NCBI RefSeq assembly: GCF_000011065.1
Contig: NC_004663.1
Coordinates: 1,674,001-1,738,000, forward strand
Origin: Bacteroides thetaiotaomicron VPI-5482
GTDB taxonomy: Bacteria > Bacteroidota > Bacteroidia > Bacteroidales > Bacteroidaceae
Length of the DNA: 64,000 nucleotides
Direction: 5' to 3'
How positions within the stretch are numbered: position 1 is the first letter of the stretch; the number at the start of each line of letters is the position of its first letter. Below the pieces are notes generated by a model that did no database searches, was not told the DNA's origin, and saw only the letters and a program-made list of their open reading frames with translations. Positions 1-7,784 of this stretch are shown in pieces. The position numbers were made by a program, and so were the translations under genes.

Positions 1-538
1 GCGCATCGATCAAATAATCAATTATTTTCTTACTATCATTTTTTTTGCCATAAATTGTATAACCAATCAAATTTATCCATTTAAAATCACCTTTCAGTTG
101 ATAATATTGAATAATGGAACGAAAAGCTGTTTTAGTAGCAGCATAAAATGTATTAGGTAAAAAATTCCCATCATTATAATAATACTCTGCAAATGTACCC
201 AAATTGATAAAGAATTTACATGGAGTATAACTAACAGCTTCCAATAAGAGAGAACCAAATAATATATTAGCATCAACTATATCTCTTACTGATTTTTCAT
301 CTGAATGAAAATTGAAATTAGTAGCTAAATGTATTACTACCTCAGGAGCAAAATCAATAATCTGTTGGCGAAATGTCCTTTCACAAGAAATATAAGTTAA
401 AGGAATACTTTCAAACATAGAAATAGCTTTCTGAGGATCTCTCACGGCAATTGCCAATTCTACAAATCCATGACTAAACAAATAAGGAACAAGATTTCTT
501 CCAACAAATCCGGTAGCTCCAGTAATCAGAATTTTCAT
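1..538 (-). CDS. NAD-dependent epimerase/dehydratase, 3' part missing at window edge
   Basis: The visible N-terminal 179 residues are an extended SDR (Rossmann) enzyme. They start MKILITGATGFVG, giving the GxxGxxG dinucleotide motif at residues 7-13, and a YAATK segment supplies the YxxxK catalytic pair. The ATG overlaps the stop of the upstream epimerase gene by 4 bases (ATGA), so the two are translationally coupled. Following rfbF, rfbG and a 3,5-epimerase-like gene, the likely job (inference) is 4-keto reduction of a CDP-6-deoxy-hexulose in the cytoplasm to the final nucleotide sugar for the capsule. The gene runs off the left edge, so full length and substrate are unknown. The ORF is open to position 1. 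Confidence 0.85.
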   Translation of the reverse strand, partial: MKILITGATGFVGRNLVPYLFSHGFVELAIAVRDPQKAISMFESIPLTYISCERTFRQQIIDFAPEVVIHLATNFNFHSDEKSVRDIVDANILFGSLLLEAVSYTPCKFFINLGTFAEYYYNDGNFLPNTFYAATKTAFRSIIQYYQLKGDFKWINLIGYTIYGKKNDSKKIIDYLIDA

Positions 539-981
539 ATCTTAAAAATATAGGGTATTTCAGACAACTCTTTTCTATCAGATTCTGTCGGATCATGCGG
601 TTCTGGTATCACATTCATAAGCATAGATTTACCTTTTGCAATTCCACAAAAAGCCAACCATAAACCCGGAGCAATAGTCAAGCGATAATATCTACTATCC
701 GGAGAAAGAGTAACTTCTTCGAATTTACCATAAGTCATACTTCCTTCTCTATCATCATAAATTATAAACTTAACCATTCCGACTGGCACCACCAAATTCA
801 AGGTCATTCTATTATGTCTTTTCCATCCCTTCACTTCTCCATACTCGATCCAAGAGAAGTAGGTCTCACCAAACCCTACATATCCTAAATCTGTAGATTT
901 TAGTGCATGATACACATCCCCCTTTGAAACACGAATCTGTTTTAAAGGATATATACTAACTCCCAACATCATTTTGTCCAT
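535..981 (-). CDS. dTDP-4-dehydrorhamnose 3,5-epimerase-like cupin (RmlC/RfbC family)
   Basis: 148 residues, shorter than classical RmlC (about 180). It has the RmlC-like jelly-roll pattern: an early YFSWIEYGEVKGWKRH stretch, where RmlC has its FRGxHxQ active-site segment, and a central DDR...LTIAPGLWLAF strand like the RmlC 'PxGxxHGF' region. This fits the short WbmF/RfbC-type sugar epimerases more than textbook RmlC. It overlaps rfbG by 13 bases and the downstream reductase by 4. In a CDP-glucose pathway the enzyme would epimerise C3/C5 of CDP-4-keto-6-deoxyglucose (inference from context). Which carbons it acts on cannot be read from sequence. Confidence 0.75.
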   Translation of the reverse strand: MDKMMLGVSIYPLKQIRVSKGDVYHALKSTDLGYVGFGETYFSWIEYGEVKGWKRHNRMTLNLVVPVGMVKFIIYDDREGSMTYGKFEEVTLSPDSRYYRLTIAPGLWLAFCGIAKGKSMLMNVIPEPHDPTESDRKELSEIPYIFKI

Positions 982-2069
982 TGAAGTCGCTGTTTCTGAG
1001 CCTCCCCTAGATATTCCTTAATCTGTGCAACAGTAAGTTGGTACATATCTATATTCTGTTGAAGATAAAAAGTTTTATACCAATCTGCAATGAAACGCAC
1101 ACATTGTTCATAATGAAGAGTAGAATGCCAATTTAAATAAGCTAATGCCTTATCGCAATTGAGCTTCAATAAACTAGCTTCTTTAAAAGGAATATTATCT
1201 GTCAATTTTGCTACATGATCTTTATCTAATCCCCAAAGTTCTGATAAATCCTGCACCAACTCAAATACAGTTTTAGTTTGCTCTGCACGTGGACCAAAAT
1301 TAAAAGGCTCTCCATTCTTTACTTTATCTTCAAATAGATACTGTCCTAAAACCAAATATCCACTCAACGGCTCGAGTACATGCTGCCATGGGCGAGTAGC
1401 TTTAGGACAACGCACCTCAACAATCCTATTCTGAGAAAAAGCATTAATACAATCTACTATAATTCTATCTTTAGCCCAATCTCCCCCACCTATAACATTC
1501 CCTGCACGTGCTACTCCCAACTTTATATTCGGCATAACCTGAATAAAAGATTTCCAGTAACATTTTATAACTAGTTCTGCCGCACCTTTAGAACCCGAAT
1601 ATACATCTTTTCCTCCCATAGCATCTGTTTCTCGATATCCCCATATCCATTCCACATTATCATACGCTTTATCACTTGTTATCAATACACACGTACAATG
1701 CCATGTTATATTACAAATAGCTTCCAATACGGATGCCGTCCCAACAACATTTGTAGTTATTGTATCAAAAGGAAATTTATAAGAAGTAGAAACAATAGCT
1801 TGCGCAGCTAAATGGAAAATAAAGTCGGGCTTTACTTTTTGCACAAACTCATTCAGTTTTGCTTTATCACGAATATCACCAAAACAGTGATGAAGTTTGT
1901 CTTTGAGTTTAAGTGTTTCAAACATTGAGGGATCAGTAGGAATATCACTTGAATATCCATATACATCAGCCCCCATCATCAACAACCAAGTCGATAACCA
2001 TGAACCTTTAAAACCTGTATTTCCAGTTACTAATACTTTCTTGCCTTGATATACGTTATTAAATGCCAT
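969..2069 (-). CDS. rfbG: CDP-glucose 4,6-dehydratase
   Basis: Cytoplasmic SDR enzyme converting CDP-glucose to CDP-4-keto-6-deoxyglucose. The N-terminus QGKKVLVTGNTGFKGSW holds the NAD-binding GxxGxxG, and VYSGSKGAAEL holds the Tyr-xxx-Lys pair. The family-typical GNVIGGGDWAKDRIIVD segment is present. I start at the internal ATG giving MAFNNVYQGKK (366 residues, the normal RfbG length). An upstream in-frame ATG at 2099 would overlap rfbF and add a non-homologous 10-residue leader. The gene follows rfbF by 11 bases. No rfbH-type 3-dehydratase is visible next to it, so a plain 6-deoxyhexose, not a 3,6-dideoxyhexose, is the likelier product of the visible part. Confidence 0.95.
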   Translation of the reverse strand: MAFNNVYQGKKVLVTGNTGFKGSWLSTWLLMMGADVYGYSSDIPTDPSMFETLKLKDKLHHCFGDIRDKAKLNEFVQKVKPDFIFHLAAQAIVSTSYKFPFDTITTNVVGTASVLEAICNITWHCTCVLITSDKAYDNVEWIWGYRETDAMGGKDVYSGSKGAAELVIKCYWKSFIQVMPNIKLGVARAGNVIGGGDWAKDRIIVDCINAFSQNRIVEVRCPKATRPWQHVLEPLSGYLVLGQYLFEDKVKNGEPFNFGPRAEQTKTVFELVQDLSELWGLDKDHVAKLTDNIPFKEASLLKLNCDKALAYLNWHSTLHYEQCVRFIADWYKTFYLQQNIDMYQLTVAQIKEYLGEAQKQRLQWTK

Positions 2070-2080
2070 ATATATATATT

Positions 2081-2854
2081 TTATTTCCAAATTTGCCAAG
2101 GAGCATTTCTCTTATCCCACATTGCATTTAGTTCTGCATTATCACGAAGTGTATCCATCGGCTTCCAAAAGCCTGTGTGTTTATACACATGTACTTGTTT
2201 CTGTGCTACTAAACGTTGCATTGGTTCTTTTTCAAACATTTCCATGTCTCCCTTCAACATATTAAAAATGAAAGGCTCACAAATGAAAAAACCTGCATTA
2301 ATCCAAGTACCACTTTCTTGAGGCTTCTCGACAAAAGAATCTAAAGTTCCATCATCCAGTATATCCAACACTCCCAATCGTCCACCAGGTTGATAAGCTG
2401 TCATAGAAAGAGCTTTACCTGATTTTTTATGTTGATCAATCGTATCTGCAATATTAATATCTGCAACTCCATCACCATAAGTAAGGCAAAAAGCCTCATT
2501 ACCAATGTATTTCTGTACACGTTTAATGCGACCACCTGTCATTGTATTCAAACCAGTATCCACCATCGTTACTTTCCAATGTTCAGAATGATTATCATGA
2601 ATTTGTATACTATTTGTTGACAAATCCACAGTTAGATCCGAGTTATGTCGAAAATAATTTGAGAAATACTCTTTTATAACATATTGTTTATAACCACAGC
2701 AAATAATAAAATCATTTATTCCATAATAGCTATATATCTTCATTATATGCCATAGAATGGGTTTTCCTCCAATTTCCACCATTGGCTTAGGAATCAGATT
2801 AGTTGCCTCACTTAACCGAGTACCATACCCGCCTGCTAATATCACAGCTTTCAT
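2081..2854 (-). CDS. rfbF: Glucose-1-phosphate cytidylyltransferase
   Basis: 257-residue nucleotidyltransferase making CDP-glucose from CTP and glucose-1-phosphate, the first committed step of CDP-deoxysugar synthesis. The signature MKAVILAGGYGTRLSEAT (residues 1-18) is the NTP-binding loop, followed by PKPMVEIGGKPILWHIMK and, later, TYGDGVADI with the metal-binding Asp. Length and order match RfbF closely. It sits 1 base after the GT4 gene and directly before rfbG, the standard rfbF-rfbG pairing. Confidence 0.96.
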   Translation of the reverse strand: MKAVILAGGYGTRLSEATNLIPKPMVEIGGKPILWHIMKIYSYYGINDFIICCGYKQYVIKEYFSNYFRHNSDLTVDLSTNSIQIHDNHSEHWKVTMVDTGLNTMTGGRIKRVQKYIGNEAFCLTYGDGVADINIADTIDQHKKSGKALSMTAYQPGGRLGVLDILDDGTLDSFVEKPQESGTWINAGFFICEPFIFNMLKGDMEMFEKEPMQRLVAQKQVHVYKHTGFWKPMDTLRDNAELNAMWDKRNAPWQIWK

Positions 2855-2855
2855 T

Positions 2856-4025
2856 TTATTTATTTAAAGTTAGTTCTTGAAATAATTCTACCCATTGAGC
2901 AACAATATTCTCCACTGCAAAACGCTTACTATTTTTAATAGCCGCCTTTGCCATTTCTTCACGTTTTACATCATTTTTCATTAGGGTGAGCAATTGTATA
3001 GCAAACTCATCAACATTATTATTTTGAATAATAATCCCATCCTCATGATTTGTTATTATCTGGTACACAGCTTTATAAGAATCCATAACCAAGGGAACAG
3101 TTCCCATCTGTTGCGCCTCCGTCAATGTAATCATCCATCCATCAATTGCTGAGTTACTGATAAAAAGAGAAGCCTTCTCATATTCCTCTTTAGGTTCTGT
3201 ATTTCCAACAAAAACAACTCTTTTCAGATTATATCGACAAACGAGTCTTCTCAGATATTCCTCTTCTGGACCATCTCCTATTATACGAAGTTCCCAATCT
3301 CCAACTTGTTCTTCTATCAATTTCCAAATTTCAAGTGACATATCAATTCTCTTATAATTCCATAGGCGTGAAACGATAAGAACTCTCTTCTGCTTGTTTT
3401 GAAGTCTACTAATAGGAAGAAATTCTTTATATGACAATGGATTATTAATAGCTAACAATTTCGAAGCATCTATTATATTAAATTCATTTACAAAATCATC
3501 AATATAATTATTTGATAAAAGAATATACTTATCTGCATTTATATAATTTCTTTTCCACAACTTCGACACTCTCAAATATGATAAATGATACCACAACGGA
3601 AATAATAATAATTTTATTGAGTATCTGAAAGGCTCTTGCTTGATATCATATCGTAACAAACGCTTAAAAGCAAACTTTTTATCTTTTCTAGCATAAAAAG
3701 GTGTACTATGATACTCTATTATATATTTACATTTTAAATCTGCTTTAGCCTTATTTATAATACCAACGCAATAAGTGGGTCGCATGTTTACAATAATATC
3801 AATATCTTTATTAATCAAAAATTGACGTAATATTGGAATATATGACTGATCATCTTTCAATATTATATCCAATTCAGTTTGCTTATGCTTGTCAAATTTC
3901 TCAGCTGCATGAGAAACCACAAATCCATAATTTTCTTTTAAAGAAGAAGCAAGACATGAAATAACACGACTAATTCCACCTAACAACGGATTAGGTTCTA
4001 AATTATCTATAAAAAGAATATTCAT
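2856..4025 (-). CDS. Glycosyltransferase family 4 (GT-B fold)
   Basis: 389 residues, cytoplasmic face. The N-terminal half has the glycine-rich LLGGISRVISCLA loop. The C-terminal half has the GT4 donor site: RVLIVSRLWNYKRID, LRIIGDGPEEEYLRRL, VVFVGN and SNSAIDGWMITLTEAQQMG. The last corresponds to the E(x7)E motif, with Asp in place of the first Glu. It should add one sugar to the capsule repeat unit; donor and linkage cannot be predicted. The gene is strongly AT-rich like its neighbours up to the flippase, as is usual for laterally exchanged capsule cassettes. Confidence 0.9.
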   Translation of the reverse strand: MNILFIDNLEPNPLLGGISRVISCLASSLKENYGFVVSHAAEKFDKHKQTELDIILKDDQSYIPILRQFLINKDIDIIVNMRPTYCVGIINKAKADLKCKYIIEYHSTPFYARKDKKFAFKRLLRYDIKQEPFRYSIKLLLFPLWYHLSYLRVSKLWKRNYINADKYILLSNNYIDDFVNEFNIIDASKLLAINNPLSYKEFLPISRLQNKQKRVLIVSRLWNYKRIDMSLEIWKLIEEQVGDWELRIIGDGPEEEYLRRLVCRYNLKRVVFVGNTEPKEEYEKASLFISNSAIDGWMITLTEAQQMGTVPLVMDSYKAVYQIITNHEDGIIIQNNNVDEFAIQLLTLMKNDVKREEMAKAAIKNSKRFAVENIVAQWVELFQELTLNK

Positions 4026-4038
4026 AATAATATAAAAA

Positions 4039-5076
4039 TCAGGGTTTTATTCTCAACATTCTTCTTACAAAAAAGTGTAAGAAATTATATAATATATACA
4101 TAACAATTCCCAATTTTGTATTAACTGTAATACAATTGACTATAATTTTCTTAGCACTAAAGCCTCTTGATTTATAATATTTATTATTTCTAAAATCTGG
4201 GATATTTTTTATTATATCTATTTTAGCCATTTCTAGACGCTTCTTTTCAATCGGACGAAAATCATTTAAACATCCCCATATAATAGCATCATAGGTTAAA
4301 TTAATATATTGATAATCTATCTCTTCTTTATATTTTTTATAAAAGCCAAACGCTTTCAAATTTTGAAAAAATAGATTTGCTCCAATAAGACGTTCAAAAA
4401 AACGATAATTATTTTTTCTACGTGATGTTGAATCATTATTCAATCTATAATAGTATAAAGGCTCATTAACCTTAACTATTTTATCCGCTAATAAAAAAAT
4501 TAAAGACATTATAGCAGCGTCTTCCCAAAATATCTGCTCTGGAAACCGAATCTCATTATCACTAAATATAGCTTTTCGATATAAGTTATGACATGGGGAA
4601 GGAAGTCTTAAAATGAATTCTTTATTAGCTATTTCTTTTAGCATATTAAAAGTTAACTCTTTGTATTTTATATATTTCTTTATATTATCTTCCCCCCTAT
4701 ATTCATAATAGTCACAATTTACGATATCCGCATCATTCATCAATGCACATGCAAAAAGCTTCTCATATATATCTACGGATACCCAATCATCACTATCCAC
4801 AAAAGCAATATAATTCGCCCGAGCATATTCAATTCCTCGATTACGAGCGCCACCCTGTCTCATATTCTCGTATAAATCGACAACAACTATTCGTTTGTCC
4901 TTAGCTTCATATTCTTTCAATATAGCTAATGAATTATCTGGTGAAGCATCATTAACACAAATAATCTCAATATTCTGAAGCGTTTGAGAGATCAATGAAT
5001 CTAAACATTGTCTCAGATATTTTTCTACATTATAAACAGGAACAATTACACTCACTAAAGGCAATTCTCTATCCAT
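4039..5076 (-). CDS. Glycosyltransferase family 2 (GT-A fold)
   Basis: 345 residues. The N-terminal GT-A domain is clear: VSVIVPVYNVEKYLRQCLDS, then IICVNDASPDNS, GGARNRGIEYA and the metal/donor-binding FVDSDDW (DxD). The C-terminal part is variable with basic and hydrophobic stretches near the end, consistent with membrane association. The start codon shares one base with the stop of the flippase gene (TAATG), so translation is coupled. It would transfer a sugar onto the lipid-linked repeat unit. Confidence 0.93.
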   Translation of the reverse strand: MDRELPLVSVIVPVYNVEKYLRQCLDSLISQTLQNIEIICVNDASPDNSLAILKEYEAKDKRIVVVDLYENMRQGGARNRGIEYARANYIAFVDSDDWVSVDIYEKLFACALMNDADIVNCDYYEYRGEDNIKKYIKYKELTFNMLKEIANKEFILRLPSPCHNLYRKAIFSDNEIRFPEQIFWEDAAIMSLIFLLADKIVKVNEPLYYYRLNNDSTSRRKNNYRFFERLIGANLFFQNLKAFGFYKKYKEEIDYQYINLTYDAIIWGCLNDFRPIEKKRLEMAKIDIIKNIPDFRNNKYYKSRGFSAKKIIVNCITVNTKLGIVMYILYNFLHFFVRRMLRIKP

Positions 5077-6617
5077 TATCTTTTGTATATCAAGGTAACA
5101 ATACGATTAATAAATTTAAAAAAAGTAGAATCAAAAGTTCTAAATAATACTACACTTACAATAAAATAAACACCTACACATAAACATGCTTTCATCATCC
5201 ATTGCATTATATTATCAACCTCAATGTACATAAAAACATTAATTATCTGATAGGTGATAAATGAAGCTAAAAATATTAATAATAGATATTTCAAACACAC
5301 AAATATATATCCCTTTATAGAATCCCTAAAACCATATCTAAAAAGAAAATAAGGCTTCCAACAAAATATAATCAACAATAAACTTAAAATTACTCCGCCT
5401 ATAATCCCATTTAATCCCCAATAATAACCCAATAAAATAGAACAACCTATATTAATACCAGCCTCCAAAGCTGGTGCCCATATATCCTGATACATTCCAA
5501 AAGCAGCAATAAAAAGATCATGCACCCTTGTACAAACAATAAAAACATAAATAAGTAGCAATATAAAAGTACTTTGAGGCAGTATATACTTCTCCCCCAC
5601 CCATAGAGAAACAAAAGAATTAGTTAACATAAATAAACTAAAACAAAGTATAGATGCAAACCAATAACGCACAGCAACCATTTCCCAATAAAAAGACTTT
5701 ATTTTCGCTTTATTTCCCTCTGCTACCAAATTACCTATTCCCGCAGACATTCCATTAAAACATGAATTAACAAATAATGTAATCCCACCAATTATCAACA
5801 TATAGTTACCATATATAGCCACCAACGTTAATGAAGCATATGCATATATAATTAAAGGACTTGTTTGACTCAATACAAATGCTGCAATTCGATGAAAAAA
5901 TAATTGTTTAGTTTTAGTAATGATTTCTGGATACTTCTTTCTCAAAAGTTTCCCTTTTGATGGGTAAGTATTCAACCAAAAATATTCTTTTTTTATAATT
6001 ACATTGAGAGCACACGCTATAATGAATGAAACCAAAAGCTCTATAACTAACCAATAAACATAACCATGCATAAGCCACATGATTGCGATAATTTGCAATA
6101 TATATTTCAAAGTTTTACCACCTTGTACACAATATGTTACTTTATATTCTTTTTGATCAGCAATAAGCACAATTTGGCGATAATTGATAAAATAGCCAAA
6201 TAAAGAACTTACTAATAGTACAATAAAAGAAGCATATGCATACCACATAGGTAACTCCATCTTTTTAAAAATTAAAGGAAAAAAAAAGATTAAAATACAA
6301 GCACCCAATATCATAACATAAGCAACTTTACGATAAAGCCATCCCTGCACAGAAACAATTTCATTCACCATTTGTCTGTCTTTTTCAAATAAAGGATGAT
6401 AAAGAGTATAAGATATTGCAGAACCTATACCTAATTCAGCTATATTTAAAAAACCCAAAATATTAGTAGCTGTTGTATTAAGTCCTAATACCTCAATACC
6501 TAAATGGTCGATAAAAACTTTTCTAGAAATGAAAGCTAATACTAAATTAATAATATAAAACAGCAATGCTGTTTGCATATTTTTTAAACTTCTCTTCGTT
6601 CGAGTATTTCCGTTCAT
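5076..6617 (-). CDS. Polysaccharide flippase (Wzx-like, MOP superfamily)
   Basis: About 513 residues with 12-14 hydrophobic segments from MQTALLFYIINLVLAF to the C-terminus, and conserved loop motifs such as LGIEVLGLNTTATNILGFLNIAELGIGSAISY. It should flip the lipid-linked capsule repeat across the inner membrane. I use the ATG at 6617; the longer version at 6626 needs a TTG start. It lies 13 bases after wzz and overlaps the GT2 gene by 1 base. No Wzy polymerase is recognisable in the visible part of the locus, so wzy should lie further left. Confidence 0.92.
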   Translation of the reverse strand: MNGNTRTKRSLKNMQTALLFYIINLVLAFISRKVFIDHLGIEVLGLNTTATNILGFLNIAELGIGSAISYTLYHPLFEKDRQMVNEIVSVQGWLYRKVAYVMILGACILIFFFPLIFKKMELPMWYAYASFIVLLVSSLFGYFINYRQIVLIADQKEYKVTYCVQGGKTLKYILQIIAIMWLMHGYVYWLVIELLVSFIIACALNVIIKKEYFWLNTYPSKGKLLRKKYPEIITKTKQLFFHRIAAFVLSQTSPLIIYAYASLTLVAIYGNYMLIIGGITLFVNSCFNGMSAGIGNLVAEGNKAKIKSFYWEMVAVRYWFASILCFSLFMLTNSFVSLWVGEKYILPQSTFILLLIYVFIVCTRVHDLFIAAFGMYQDIWAPALEAGINIGCSILLGYYWGLNGIIGGVILSLLLIIFCWKPYFLFRYGFRDSIKGYIFVCLKYLLLIFLASFITYQIINVFMYIEVDNIMQWMMKACLCVGVYFIVSVVLFRTFDSTFFKFINRIVTLIYKR

Positions 6618-6630
6618 CAATATCAAAAGA

Positions 6631-7770
6631 TTATTGTTGATTCTCCTTACTACCCTTCAAAATATACCTAATTTTTTTGCCTAATAAATTCCAGCTAATA
6701 GTATAACATACAGACAAAAATATAAATAACAAAACATAAATTCTTAATCCGATACTAGAAGCATGTTGAGGTACAACCGCAGGTTCTATCACTGCAAAAA
6801 CAGGCTTCTCCTCCTGAACTTTTGCTCTGGCTACTTGTAACTGATTGGCAACCTGACTATAAACCTGATAAGCTAAATTCATGTCATTTTGCAATCGCTC
6901 CTGTTCCGCACGAACGCTTTGAAGTATGAGGTTGTCATGTGTATCCACATAATCTGCATATTTCTTTTGAGCAACATAATACTCTTGTTGGCGCTCTTTA
7001 TATAGTTTTTCCAAATAAATACAATCTTCTTCCGCTTTAGAAATGCGATAACCAACGATACATTCTTGCAATTTATGAACTACAGAATCTGCAACAACCG
7101 CAGTTACTTTAGGATCTTGCAAAGTAACAGAGACACTTGTTATAGCCGTTTTTTTATCAACAGAAGCAGATATATTCTTTTTCAAAACATTGACTTTTAT
7201 ACCTTCTTCTTTTGTTAGTTCAATAGTACCCGATTTCACTTTATTAAGTGAATTATCATTATCATCACTATTGAACAAAGACTTCACACCACCAATTACC
7301 ATTCCAGGCAAACCTATAACATAATTCCACCAAGGAGAAGATTGCCTATCCAAATAATCCATTAAAGTTATATCTGTTCTTTCATCCGATAAAGCAACTT
7401 TCATATCTAATAATTCCAAAAGAAAAGGAGTGGACGAAACAATGTCAGAGGAAAGGGAAGCATTCAAAGCATCAGAGACCTCACCCGTAGTAGCTGAACT
7501 TCCCAAAAAAGATGCTGCAAGTCCCGCTAAACCATTACCACCCTTGGAACTCCCCATTTCTGGAGAAAGGGTAACCTTTACTGTATACTGTTTAGGAATA
7601 CTTACTGCTACAATCATTCCAATAATAAAACCAACTCCAATGGCTTTGTATAATTTTCTACGAATAGCAATAATCTTGCGAAAGATATCAACCAAATCAA
7701 TTTCTATCTCATCACTTTCTGTCTTGTGTGGTTCAGAGAGCAAGTTTTTATCCTGTCGTTGTTCTGACAT
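6631..7770 (-). CDS. Polysaccharide chain-length determinant (Wzz family)
   Basis: 379 residues with the Wzz topology: a cytoplasmic N-terminus (about 1-42), TM1 around 43-60 (AIGVGFIIGMIVAVSIP), a long periplasmic domain with a coiled-coil stretch (about 245-310, LEKLYKERQQEYYVAQ), and TM2 near residues 345-362 (IYVLLFIFLSVCYTISW). There is no C-terminal tyrosine kinase domain, so it is a Wzz rather than a Wzc-type fusion. It is 14 bases downstream of the Wza-like gene. Role: modal chain-length control of the capsule. Confidence 0.92.
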   Translation of the reverse strand: MSEQRQDKNLLSEPHKTESDEIEIDLVDIFRKIIAIRRKLYKAIGVGFIIGMIVAVSIPKQYTVKVTLSPEMGSSKGGNGLAGLAASFLGSSATTGEVSDALNASLSSDIVSSTPFLLELLDMKVALSDERTDITLMDYLDRQSSPWWNYVIGLPGMVIGGVKSLFNSDDNDNSLNKVKSGTIELTKEEGIKVNVLKKNISASVDKKTAITSVSVTLQDPKVTAVVADSVVHKLQECIVGYRISKAEEDCIYLEKLYKERQQEYYVAQKKYADYVDTHDNLILQSVRAEQERLQNDMNLAYQVYSQVANQLQVARAKVQEEKPVFAVIEPAVVPQHASSIGLRIYVLLFIFLSVCYTISWNLLGKKIRYILKGSKENQQ

Positions 7771-7784
7771 AAAAGTAAATTCTA

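Noticed and set aside
2046..2099. Longer rfbG start at 2099
   Set aside because: Overlaps rfbF and adds residues absent from the family; the ATG at 2069 gives the standard N-terminus.
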